A stretch of DNA of 64,000 nt from assembly GCA_963715455.1 (NCBI GenBank), contig OY970245.1:2356001-2420000 (forward strand), read 5' to 3'. Below are positions 43,856 to 52,563 of the stretch, piece after piece. Position 1 is the stretch's first letter. Every line of letters begins with the position of its first letter. The stretch comes from VRUE01 sp963715455 (GTDB taxonomy: Bacteria; Actinomycetota; Thermoleophilia; Solirubrobacterales; 70-9). The translations under genes and the position numbers were made by a program. The notes under the pieces are model-generated. The model saw nothing but the letters and a program-made list of their open reading frames with translations, was not told where the DNA came from and made no database searches.

Positions 43856-45034
43856 CTAGCGCAGCTTCGGCAGACCGAGCACGCGCTCGGCGATGATGTT
43901 CTTAAGGATGTCGGTGGTGCCGCCCTCGATCGAGTTGGCCCGTGAGCGCAGGAAGCTGTACTGCCAGGCCCCACCGGCAAGCGCGTGCTCGTCGCCGCGC
44001 GCCAGTGGCGCGTAGGCGCCCTCGATGTCAAGCGCCAGCTCCGCCATGCGCTGGTTGATGTCGGCCCACTGCCACTTGCCCAGCGAGCCCTCCGGCCCGG
44101 GGATGCCCGACTGCATCGTCTTGGTCAGGCCGCGGTAGGCGTTGAGGCGCATCGTCTCGGCCTCGATGTGAAGCTGGGCGAGGCGCTGGCGGATGACCGG
44201 GTCCTCGGCGGCCGTGCCACCGTTGACGCGGGTTTCGGCGGCCAGCGCGCCGAGCCGCTTGAGGCCGTTGGCGATCTGGGCGATGGCGCCGAAGGCAAGG
44301 CCGGCGCGCTCGTTCATCAGCGTCGTGATCGCTACCGACCAACCGTTGCCCACGCCGCCGACGACGTTGGAGTCGGGAATCCGCGCCTCCTCGATGAAGA
44401 CCTCGTTGAACTCGCCCTCACCGGTGATCTGCACGAGCGGCTTGGCCTCGACGCCCTCCTGCTCCATATCCATGAGGAAGTAGGTGAGCCCCTTGTGCTT
44501 GGGCGCCTCGGGGTCGGTACGGGCGACGAGCATGCACCACTTCGCGTACTGGGCAAAAGTGGTCCAGACCTTCTGGCCGGTGACCACCCATTCGTCGCCA
44601 TCCTTTACCGCCCGCGTCTTCAGCGAGGCTAGGTCCGAACCTGACTCCGGCTCCGAGAATCCCTGGCACCAGATCTCCTCGGCAGTGAGGATCGGCTCCA
44701 GGTAGCGCCGCTTCTGCTCGTCGGTGCCGTGGGCGATGACCACCGGGCCGCCCATCGCCAGGCCGAGCACGTTTGCGGGACTCGGCGCCTCGAGTCTTGC
44801 CGCCTCGCCGACGAAGATCGCCTGCTCGATCAGCGTCGCCCCACGACCGCCGTACTCCTTGGGCCAGGAGATTCCCGCCCAGCCAGCGGTGTGCATCTTG
44901 CGTTGCCAATCGCGCCGGAAGGCCATCACCTCCTCGAGGCCGCCTTCCGGCTCCGGGCCAGGATGGTTCTCTTCGATCCAGCTACGGACCTCGTCGCGGA
45001 ACTGCTGCTCAGACGGAGAGAGGGTCAGGTCCAT
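43856..45034 (-). CDS. Acyl-CoA dehydrogenase, probable catalytic subunit
   Basis: The 392-residue protein begins MDLTLSPSEQQFRDEVRSWI. FAD and substrate motifs include CQGFSEPESGSDLASLKTRA and WTTFAQYAKWCMLVARTD. The probable catalytic glutamate lies in SIEGGTTDILKNIIAERVLG, an IEGGT pattern. It precedes a partner that lacks this residue, so the two probably form an alpha2-beta2 enzyme that oxidises a bulky acyl-CoA such as a steroid side chain or branched acid. First gene of a three-gene operon that ends in an LLM oxidoreductase. Confidence 0.9.
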   Translation of the reverse strand: MDLTLSPSEQQFRDEVRSWIEENHPGPEPEGGLEEVMAFRRDWQRKMHTAGWAGISWPKEYGGRGATLIEQAIFVGEAARLEAPSPANVLGLAMGGPVVIAHGTDEQKRRYLEPILTAEEIWCQGFSEPESGSDLASLKTRAVKDGDEWVVTGQKVWTTFAQYAKWCMLVARTDPEAPKHKGLTYFLMDMEQEGVEAKPLVQITGEGEFNEVFIEEARIPDSNVVGGVGNGWSVAITTLMNERAGLAFGAIAQIANGLKRLGALAAETRVNGGTAAEDPVIRQRLAQLHIEAETMRLNAYRGLTKTMQSGIPGPEGSLGKWQWADINQRMAELALDIEGAYAPLARGDEHALAGGAWQYSFLRSRANSIEGGTTDILKNIIAERVLGLPKLR

Positions 45035-45077
45035 CGGCGCCGCAGCATAGCGACCAACTGGCTATGCAGCCAAAGAG

Positions 45078-45548
45078 CTAGCGAGCTGCGCACGCCTCGA
45101 GGCCATATTCTTCGGCAAGCTGGCTGGATTTGCCAAAGATCGCTTCCCCTTTGTCGACCACCAACCGCGGGTCCTCTTCAGCGAGCTCGATGCTTTCCTC
45201 TCGCGCCTCGATCATCGCATCGACCTCACTCTCGTCACCGGAAGGCGCTCCGAGCTCGCGTAGCTTCTCGATTTCCTCCTCGAGGTTCGGCACGAGAACC
45301 ACCTCGATCAGTTTGGCGTAGTCGGATTCGGTTGGGTTTTTCAGTTCCCCGATCTCAACCGCATATGCGCCGAAGTCACCCTGGATCTGTTCTTCTGCCG
45401 CTTTGCATGTCGCATTAGCCTTTTTGACAAATTCCGCTTTAGTGATCGATGAGGCGGTGGCCTCTTCGTCGCTGTCGCCGCAGCCGACGATTGCCAGCGC
45501 GGCGATAAGCAGCAGGCCGGCCATCAAACCAATCAGTCGCTTGCTCAC
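45078..45548 (-). CDS. Predicted lipoprotein, 156 residues
   Basis: GTG start at 45548, just after a GAGAGGGAA ribosome site. The N-terminus is a lipoprotein signal with lipobox IVGC (cysteine near residue 23). The mature part is acidic and helical (TKAEFVKKANATCKAAEEQI; LEEEIEKLRELGAP), similar to small lipoproteins common in this class, with two more cysteines. It would be exposed on the outer face of the membrane. Function unknown. A hairpin precedes the ribosome site. Confidence 0.75.
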   Translation of the reverse strand: MSKRLIGLMAGLLLIAALAIVGCGDSDEEATASSITKAEFVKKANATCKAAEEQIQGDFGAYAVEIGELKNPTESDYAKLIEVVLVPNLEEEIEKLRELGAPSGDESEVDAMIEAREESIELAEEDPRLVVDKGEAIFGKSSQLAEEYGLEACAAR

Positions 45549-45554
45549 TTCCCT

Positions 45555-45585
45555 CTCCCCTCCAGATTTTTAGACTGGTGGGGAG
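45555..45585 (-). promoter_or_regulatory. Hairpin between thiolase stop and lipoprotein ribosome site
   Basis: CTCCCC-T-CCAG pairs with CTGG-T-GGGGAG over 11 positions with one mismatch and a 9-base A/T-rich loop. On the minus strand it lies 18 bases after the thiolase stop and abuts the ribosome site of the lipoprotein gene. It could be the thiolase terminator or a translational control stem. Confidence 0.5.
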
Positions 45586-45602
45586 AATTTACACGTTCCT
45601 GT

Positions 45603-46790
<1,188 letters not shown>

Positions 46791-46807
46791 CGCCTGCCTC
46801 CGATCGA

Positions 46808-46823
46808 TTGACTGGTCAGTCAG
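46808..46823. promoter_or_regulatory. TetR-type operator upstream of thiolase
   Basis: TTGACTG-GT-CAGTCAG is a palindrome with one end mismatch, and the block 46806-46822 is identical over 17 bases to 37461-37477. Its closeness to the thiolase start suggests repression by blocking the promoter. Confidence 0.7.
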
Positions 46824-46841
46824 CCAAGGGTAGCTGGGGCG

Positions 46842-46947
46842 AGGGTCGGGTGGCCCTCCTCGCTCAACTTTTTCGGGAGGACGCGGCCTTTGGCCGCGCC
46901 TGGATCACCCGAAAAAGTACAAGCCGCGCGGAGGACCGCCCGACCTT
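46842..46947. repeat. Nested palindromic element, copy 1 of a two-copy repeat
   Basis: Outer arms contain GGTCGGG (46844-46850) and CCCGACC (46939-46945) with imperfect extension. Inside, ACTTTTTCGGG (46867-46877) pairs perfectly with CCCGAAAAAGT (46908-46918), and CGCGGCC-TTT-GGCCGCG (46882-46898) forms the tip. The interior blocks CTCAACTTTTT and CTGGATCACCC plus AAAAAGTACAAGCCG recur in the element at 54271. It lies between divergent thiolase and hydroxyacyl-CoA dehydrogenase genes. Confidence 0.9.
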
Positions 46948-46977
46948 TACTTGTGGGAGCTTGATAGGACTCGGTTC

Positions 46978-47802
46978 ATGAACGCAAACGCGGGGTACGA
47001 GAGTCCGGGAATCGCAGGTAGCGGCGCCATCGCTACGGGGTTGGCAGCTGTTTCGACTACGACGGCAGACACGATTCTGCTGGCCAGGAGCGAGGCATCG
47101 GCTTGGAGAGCTGAGGAGAAAGTGGTCGCTGCCTGCGCCAAGATCGAGGGGGCCGAGCCTTCGCGCCTGCGGGTGACGACGGATCCCGCCGATCTCTCCG
47201 ACTGCGACGTGATCGTCGAGGCAATCGTCGAGGAGGTCGAGCCCAAGGGCGAGCTGTTGAAGAAGATCGCCGAGGCCTGCCCCAACGCCGCGCTGGCCAC
47301 CACCACCTCCTCGCTGAGCATCGCCGAGATCGCCAAGGCCGGAGGCATCGAAGGCAAGCTCTTCGGCCTGCACGTCTTCAACCCCGTGCCGCGCATGAAG
47401 CTGGTCGAGGTCTGCTTCCCGGATGGCGCCGAGGGCGCTCGTGAGACGGCGCTCGCCTGGTGCGCGGCACTGGGCAAGACCGCGGTCGAGGTTCCCGACC
47501 TGGCCGGCTTCGTCGTCAACCGGCTGCTCTTTCCCTACCTTTTCGATGCCGTCCGCTTCATGGAACAGACGGGCATGGAGGCGGGTGAGATCGATACCTG
47601 CATGAAGCTCGGCGCCGGGCACCCGATGGGCCCGCTCGCCCTGCTCGACTTCGTCGGCCTGGACGTCTGCAAGGCGATCGGCGACGCCCTCTACGCCGCC
47701 TCCAACGAGGAGTACCAGAAGCCTCCGAAGCTCCTCGTCGAGATGGTCGACGAGGGAAAATTGGGCCGCAAGAGCGGCTCAGGCTTTTACTCCTACGACT
47801 AG
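46978..47802 (+). CDS. 3-hydroxyacyl-CoA dehydrogenase
   Basis: The ATG at 46978, with AGGA about 11 bases before, gives 274 residues; a TTG at 46951 is an alternative. The NAD-binding loop is SPGIAGSGAIATGLA, followed by CDVIVEAIVEEVEPKGELL and ATTTSSLSIAEIAKAGG. The catalytic histidine lies in GLHVFNPVPRMKLVEV, and the C-terminal domain has GFVVNRLLFPYLFDAV and HPMGPLALLDFVGLDV. It oxidises 3-hydroxyacyl-CoA to the 3-keto form, the step before thiolase, whose gene is divergent. The repeat element occupies its upstream region. Confidence 0.93.
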   Translation: MNANAGYESPGIAGSGAIATGLAAVSTTTADTILLARSEASAWRAEEKVVAACAKIEGAEPSRLRVTTDPADLSDCDVIVEAIVEEVEPKGELLKKIAEACPNAALATTTSSLSIAEIAKAGGIEGKLFGLHVFNPVPRMKLVEVCFPDGAEGARETALAWCAALGKTAVEVPDLAGFVVNRLLFPYLFDAVRFMEQTGMEAGEIDTCMKLGAGHPMGPLALLDFVGLDVCKAIGDALYAASNEEYQKPPKLLVEMVDEGKLGRKSGSGFYSYD

Positions 47803-48026
47803 CGCTTACCCGCCAGATCCCAAATAACGTCAGCAGGCGAGATGCCCTGCTGGCGAGCCCTCGACTCGATCTCCTCCCAGGGGAGCTCTGCCTCGGGCAA
47901 GTCGTCCCAGCGGGCAAGATCGAGTGCCTCGACCGCGCCTTTGAGCGCCGGGCCGAGGTGTTCCTCGGAGCGCAGCAGCGCCCGCAGAACCTCGAGCTGC
48001 TTGTCGCTCAGACGCACAACCCACAT
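47799..48026 (-). CDS. Hypothetical small protein, 75 residues
   Basis: The soluble helical protein begins MWVVRLSDKQLEVLRALLRS and has no recognised motif; the first residues could be a ribbon strand. It overlaps the stop of the convergent hydroxyacyl-CoA dehydrogenase gene by four bases and precedes the CNNM gene by 45 bases on the minus strand. Function unknown. Confidence 0.5.
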   Translation of the reverse strand: MWVVRLSDKQLEVLRALLRSEEHLGPALKGAVEALDLARWDDLPEAELPWEEIESRARQQGISPADVIWDLAGKR

Positions 48027-48071
48027 GCGATACCTCCAAGTCTTCGGTGGAACGCGGGTTGCCCGGAGAAG

Positions 48072-49370
48072 CTAGGAGGCGTGGCGGACGGAACCGCTGA
48101 TCCGTACCGCCTCGATGCGGTTCTCGCGCACCGACTCGACCCGGATCGTGTAGCCGTTGGCGGTGATCGTGTCGCCGCGCTTGGGCAGCCTGCCGAGCTC
48201 GCCGAAGACGTAGCCGCCGACCGAGTTGTAGGCGTCGGTATCGACCGGCAGCTCGATGCCTGCGTCGGATAGGTCGCCGAGCGAGACGTGGCCGCGCACG
48301 AACCACTCGCCGCTGGCCAGCTGGCGCAGGGCGGCGGCGCGCGGGTCGGTCTCGTCCTCGATCTCCCCCACCACCTCCTCGAGGATGTCCTCGACCGTGA
48401 CGATGCCGACCGTGCGGCCGTACTCGTCGACGATCACGGCGAGCGAGGTGCGCTGCACCTGCAGGTCGTGCAGCAGGTCGTCGAGCGGGCGGGTCTCGGG
48501 GACGATCACCGCCTCGCGCACGACCGGCGCGATCTCGGCCTGCGGCCCGTCGCTCATATAGAGGCGGGCGAGGCTGTTGTTGTGGACGATCCCCTTGACC
48601 CGGTCGGGGTTCTCGTCCTCGATCACGACGAGGCGCGTGTGGCCGGAGGTGACACAGCGCCGCAGCGCCGTCTCAACCGTCTCGGAGGCATCGACCGTGA
48701 CTACCGCAGGGATCGGCGTCATCACCTCGCGGGCCTCCTGCTCGTGCAGGTGGAAGACACCACCCAGCATCCCCGCCTCGCCGGGGTCGAGCGTGCCACC
48801 GATCCGCGAGCTGTCGATGATCTGCTTGAGGTCCTCCGCGGTGTGGCGCACCTCGATGTCGGTCGGGTCGACACCGAAGAGGCGCACGATCGCATTTGAA
48901 AAGGCGCTCAACCCGTAGGTCACCGGGGCAGTCGCGATGCGGAACCAATTGAGCGGCCGCGAGACGCGGCGGGCGGTGCGCTCGGCATGGCTGATGGCCA
49001 GCATCTTCGGCACCTGCTCGCCGACGCTGATGTGCAGCGCGGTGACGATGGTGAAGGCGATCGCCACCGAGAGCCCCACCGCGACACCGTGGGAGAGCCC
49101 ACCAAAGATCGGCTCGAGCAGCACTGCCAGCGAGGGCTCGCCAAGGAAGCCGATGCCGATCGAGGCCATCGTGATGCCGATCTGACAGGCGGAGAGCGAT
49201 TCGTCGATCTTGTCGAGCTGCTCGATCACCTCCTCGGCGCCGCTTTCGCCTTCCTCTGCAAGCTGTTCGATCTTGCCGCGGCGGCTGCGCACGAGGGCGA
49301 ACTCGGCCGCGACAAAGAAGCCGTTGATGGCCAGCAGCACAAGGAGAAGGACGAGCAGCAGGGCGCTCAT
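48072..49370 (-). CDS. CNNM/CorC-type (hemolysin-related) membrane protein with CBS pair
   Basis: The 432-residue protein has an N-terminal DUF21 membrane domain of about four helices (MSALLLVLLLVLLAINGFFV; ITMASIGIGFLGEPSLAVLL), then a CBS pair (EVMTPIPAVVTVDASETVET; LAVIVDEYGRTVGIVTVEDI) and a C-terminal CorC_HlyC domain ending with a beta strand set. The family is linked to magnesium/cobalt efflux and is often named hemolysin C by homology. A role in divalent cation balance is likely; direct toxin activity is not implied. It is divergent from the BtuF-like gene. Confidence 0.9.
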   Translation of the reverse strand: MSALLLVLLLVLLAINGFFVAAEFALVRSRRGKIEQLAEEGESGAEEVIEQLDKIDESLSACQIGITMASIGIGFLGEPSLAVLLEPIFGGLSHGVAVGLSVAIAFTIVTALHISVGEQVPKMLAISHAERTARRVSRPLNWFRIATAPVTYGLSAFSNAIVRLFGVDPTDIEVRHTAEDLKQIIDSSRIGGTLDPGEAGMLGGVFHLHEQEAREVMTPIPAVVTVDASETVETALRRCVTSGHTRLVVIEDENPDRVKGIVHNNSLARLYMSDGPQAEIAPVVREAVIVPETRPLDDLLHDLQVQRTSLAVIVDEYGRTVGIVTVEDILEEVVGEIEDETDPRAAALRQLASGEWFVRGHVSLGDLSDAGIELPVDTDAYNSVGGYVFGELGRLPKRGDTITANGYTIRVESVRENRIEAVRISGSVRHAS

Positions 49371-49479
49371 CGTCTATTTGGCCGGGTACTTCGGGGGAGG
49401 TCGTCGTCGGCCATTCGGCGTAGGCAAATATAGCCCGCCGCTCCGCGGATTCGACGATAAGTGCCATATTGAGCCCGAG

Positions 49480-50391
49480 ATGCGGATCGTAAGCCTCGTC
49501 CCATCTGCCACCGAGATGCTCTACGCGCTCGGGCTCGGCGACAGCGTCGTCGCGGTCACGCACGAGTGCGACTACCCGGACGAGGCGCGGTCGTTGCCGC
49601 ACCTGACGCGCACGGTACTGCCCGCCGACCTCGACGCCGGCGAGATCGACCGCCAGGTGAAGGCCCGCGTGGCGGAGGGCCGGGCGCTGTATGAGCTGGA
49701 CGAGGAGCTGCTCGCCGAGCTGACCCCCGACCTGATCGTGACGCAGGCCGTCTGCGCGGTCTGCGCAGTCTCTTTCGAGGACGTGGTCTCGATCGCCGCT
49801 CGCCTGCCCAGCAAACCGCGCGTCCTCCAGCAGGACCCCAGCACGCTGGGCGAGATGCTCGAGGACGTGGTCCGTCTCGGCGAGGCTACGGCGATCCCAG
49901 AGGCCGCCCACGAGCTGCGCGGCGAGCTAGAGGGACGGCTGGCGACGGTGCGCGCCGCTGTCTCCGGGGCAGCTCCACCCCGTGTAATCGCCCTGGAGTG
50001 GCTCGACCCGCCCTACGTCGGCGGCCACTGGGTGCCGGAGATGATCTCGATCGCCGGCGGCGAAGACGTCGCCGGACCGCCGGGGCTCAAGTCACCGGAG
50101 GTCTCCTGGGGGGAGCTAGCGGGCCTCAACCCCGACGTGCTGATCGCCATGCCCTGCGGCTGGTACGTCGACGGCTCTCGCTCGCAGGCGCTGGAACACT
50201 GGTTCGAGATCGAGCCGCTCGGCGCGCAGCGCGTCTTCGCCGTCGACGCCGCCTCGACCTTCTCACGGCCGGGGCCACGGCTGATCGACGGCGTCGAGCT
50301 GCTCGGTCACTTGCTGCATCCGGACCTGGTCGACCCACCGGGCAACATCGGCTTCGCCGAGCTGCGCTCACCGGCCAGTCGTGGCGTCTGA
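49480..50391 (+). CDS. BtuF-like periplasmic-binding-fold protein without signal peptide
   Basis: The ATG at 49480 gives 303 residues beginning MRIVSLVPSATEMLYALGLG. The fold is that of vitamin B12/iron-siderophore binding proteins (COG0614), with THECDYP in the first domain, PDLIVTQAVCAVCAVSF and WLDPPYVGGHWVPEMISIAG. No signal peptide or lipobox is visible, so it may be cytoplasmic or exported by an unusual route. Cysteines in VCAVC may bind metal or ligand. No transporter gene is adjacent. The real ligand is unknown. Confidence 0.8.
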   Translation: MRIVSLVPSATEMLYALGLGDSVVAVTHECDYPDEARSLPHLTRTVLPADLDAGEIDRQVKARVAEGRALYELDEELLAELTPDLIVTQAVCAVCAVSFEDVVSIAARLPSKPRVLQQDPSTLGEMLEDVVRLGEATAIPEAAHELRGELEGRLATVRAAVSGAAPPRVIALEWLDPPYVGGHWVPEMISIAGGEDVAGPPGLKSPEVSWGELAGLNPDVLIAMPCGWYVDGSRSQALEHWFEIEPLGAQRVFAVDAASTFSRPGPRLIDGVELLGHLLHPDLVDPPGNIGFAELRSPASRGV

Positions 50392-50397
50392 GCGGCG

Positions 50398-51219
50398 CTA
50401 GGCGATCGCCAGCGAGGCGACGATCGAGAGCAGCGCTACGACAACCATGACGCTCATCTCCGCCGGAAAGTGACGGCGCCCGAGCATGCCCCGCTCGCCG
50501 GCGAGAATTGTCAGCGAGCAGATCACTCCCGCTACTAGCCCGCCGAGGTGGCCGCCAAGGCTGATGCTAGAGCTGCCGAAGCTGAGCGCGAGGTTGAGCA
50601 CCAGGATGATGCCGATCGAGGATGCGACGGCGTCGAAGCCGCGACCACGAGCGATAACGAAGGTGGCGCCGAAGAGGCCGAAGATCGCTCCCGAGGCGCC
50701 AACCGTGAGCGCATTGGGATCGAGGAGCAGCGCGCCCAGTGCCCCGCCGAAGAGCGAGGCGACGTAGACCGCGAGGAAGCGCGGCGTGCCGATCGACGGC
50801 TCCAGCATGCGGCCGAGGAAGTAGAGGGCGAACATGTTGAAGCCCAGGTGGAAGAGGCTGGCGTGGAGGAAACCGCCAGTGAGGAGCCGATACCACTCGC
50901 CTTCGGCGACGAACGGGCCATAGAGGCCGAAGTCGATCGCGATCGAGCTGTGGCCGACGCTAAATCCACCGCTGCCGCTGGCGATCTCGGCGACGAAGGC
51001 CACCGCGTTGAGGGCGATCAGGATTGCGGTCGCCGGAGCGCTGCTGAAGAAGCTCGCCTCCCCCACTCCACTGGTCACCTTGGTGCGCTGGCTGGCGCAC
51101 TCGGGACAGCGCATGCCGACCGGGGTTGGCGTCATGCAGTCGGGGCATATCGGCCGGCCGCAAGACGAGCAGGAGACGCCCGTCTCGCGGTCGGGATGGC
51201 GGTAGCAAGTCTGGGCCAT
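50398..51219 (-). CDS. Rhomboid intramembrane serine protease with N-terminal zinc-binding domain
   Basis: The 273-residue protein begins with a B-box-like zinc finger: CYRHPDRETGVSCSSCGRPI, then CPDC and CPEC. A rhomboid domain with at least six helices follows. The catalytic serine lies in VGASGAIFGLFG and the histidine in SLGGHLGGLVAG, with HLGFNMFALYFLGRMLE in the second helix. It cleaves membrane proteins within the bilayer. The zinc finger faces the cytoplasm and may bind substrates. It is convergent with the BtuF-like gene, six bases between stops. Confidence 0.92.
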   Translation of the reverse strand: MAQTCYRHPDRETGVSCSSCGRPICPDCMTPTPVGMRCPECASQRTKVTSGVGEASFFSSAPATAILIALNAVAFVAEIASGSGGFSVGHSSIAIDFGLYGPFVAEGEWYRLLTGGFLHASLFHLGFNMFALYFLGRMLEPSIGTPRFLAVYVASLFGGALGALLLDPNALTVGASGAIFGLFGATFVIARGRGFDAVASSIGIILVLNLALSFGSSSISLGGHLGGLVAGVICSLTILAGERGMLGRRHFPAEMSVMVVVALLSIVASLAIA

Positions 51220-51247
51220 GAGGATGAGCAGCCTACAATCGCCGCCG

Positions 51248-51658
51248 ATGGACGCCCCCAGCCCAGCCCGCCTCTACGCCACTGCCGTCGGCGCGCTGCT
51301 CGTCGTGATCGGCATCGTCGGCTTTTTCTACAGCGCCTCCTTTGGCTCCCCCGGGGAGGTGGAGGAACTCTTTGGTGTCTTTGCCGTCAACGGATGGAGC
51401 AACACCCTGCACGTTCTCAGCGGCGCGCTGGGCCTCTTCCTAGCGGGCTACGCCTCGCGCAGCTACTCGCTCTTCCTCGGCCTCGCCTACGTCGGGCTGG
51501 CCTGCTGGGGCCTCGCCCTGGGAGACGGTGAGGCGATCCTCGGCTTCCTGCCGGTTAACACCGCGAGTGACTTCCTCCACCTCGCCCTGGGCGCACTCGG
51601 CATCGCCGCCGCGCTGGCGACGCCGGCAACCAAGGGGCAAGCCGCGGCTACGGCTTGA
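51248..51658 (+). CDS. DUF4383-like membrane protein
   Basis: The 136-residue protein starts at ATG 51248. It has four hydrophobic segments (YATAVGALLVVIGIVGFFYS; TLHVLSGALGLFLAGYA; LFLGLAYVGLACWGLALG; LHLALGALGIAAALA) with conserved-looking N-T-L-H and D-F-L-H motifs, as in DUF4383 proteins. It is a small integral membrane protein of unknown function. Its end overlaps the convergent gene by 11 bases. Confidence 0.75.
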   Translation: MDAPSPARLYATAVGALLVVIGIVGFFYSASFGSPGEVEELFGVFAVNGWSNTLHVLSGALGLFLAGYASRSYSLFLGLAYVGLACWGLALGDGEAILGFLPVNTASDFLHLALGALGIAAALATPATKGQAAATA

Positions 51659-51995
51659 CGCGGCCAGTAAGTGAGCGCAGGCCGCCCTTGGCCTGCTGAC
51701 GGCCGCGGCGGCGCAACTCGAGCACGACCAGGGCGCCGGCAGCCGCGCTTCCAGCTCCTACGGCAACCACGGGACGCACCCAATTGCGCGGGTCGCGCAA
51801 CGCCCGCAGCTCGCTCTCAGAAAGCTCCTCGGCCCAGTGGGAGAGCTCCTCGGCCGCTGCCTGAGTTACTGCGGAGAGCGTGTCCTCGAAGCGCCCCGAG
51901 AGTCGCTCCGGGGGTTCAATCGGGCGCAGTGCATCGGAGAGCAGGTGCTCCACGTCCCAGGTGCTGCCGGTCAGACGCTGGCTCGCCTCACTCAT
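51648..51995 (-). CDS. Unknown membrane-associated protein downstream of the ECF sigma factor
   Basis: The 115-residue protein is acidic and helical in its first part (RFEDTLSAVTQAAAEELSHW), then has one membrane helix at about 75-95 (VRPVVAVGAGSAAAGALVVL) and a basic tail. It overlaps the sigma factor gene by eight bases, so they are translated together. This placement suggests an anti-sigma-like partner, but no known anti-sigma motif is present. Confidence 0.6.
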   Translation of the reverse strand: MSEASQRLTGSTWDVEHLLSDALRPIEPPERLSGRFEDTLSAVTQAAAEELSHWAEELSESELRALRDPRNWVRPVVAVGAGSAAAGALVVLELRRRGRQQAKGGLRSLTGRVKP

Positions 51996-52545
51996 CGCTC
52001 ATCTCCTCCTGCAGCTGTTTGATCGCCCGGTGGATCAACACCTTGGTGGCGCCGTCGCTGCGCCCCAGGGCGCGAGCGATCTCGCGATTGTCCATACCCA
52101 GTGCGAAGCGCATGATCAGCGCCTCGCGCCGGTCGTCGGAGAGATGCTCGAGGTTGGCCATCACCTGACGCAGCTCCTCGCGCCCCTCGGCGATCGCCTC
52201 GGTGCCGTGGCGAGCAGCGATCGGGTCGGCGGTCTCCAGCGAGGTCTGGGGCCGACGTGAGCGGTCGCGGTAGTAGTTGGAGGCGAGGTTGTGCGCAATC
52301 CGGATCAACCAGGGCCGCAATGGCCGCCCGTCGGACTCGCGCCGAGCGCGGTCGAAGTGCCGGTAGGCCTGCAGGAAGGTCTGCTCGGTGAGGTCCTCGG
52401 CGTCGTGCTGGTTGCCGATTCTGTAGTAGGCGTAGGAGTAGACGTCGCGCAGGTGGGCCCGATAGAGATCCTCGAAGGCGCGGTCGAGCTCCGCCTTCTC
52501 CTCGGGATCGAGACTGGCGGGCTCGAAGTTCTCCTTGCCGCTCAC
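51988..52545 (-). CDS. ECF-type RNA polymerase sigma factor
   Basis: The 185-residue protein has sigma region 2 (FEDLYRAHLRDVYSYAYYRI, then QHDAEDLTEQTFLQAYRHFD, then PWLIRIAHNLASNYYRDRSR) and region 4 (LEHLSDDRREALIMRFALGM, then DNREIARALGRSDGATKVLI). It lacks regions 1 and 3, so it belongs to the ECF group. It would direct RNA polymerase to a small regulon. The small membrane protein gene downstream overlaps it and may encode its regulator. Confidence 0.9.
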   Translation of the reverse strand: MSGKENFEPASLDPEEKAELDRAFEDLYRAHLRDVYSYAYYRIGNQHDAEDLTEQTFLQAYRHFDRARRESDGRPLRPWLIRIAHNLASNYYRDRSRRPQTSLETADPIAARHGTEAIAEGREELRQVMANLEHLSDDRREALIMRFALGMDNREIARALGRSDGATKVLIHRAIKQLQEEMSDE

Positions 52546-52563
52546 CCCTCAAGCCTATTGCGC

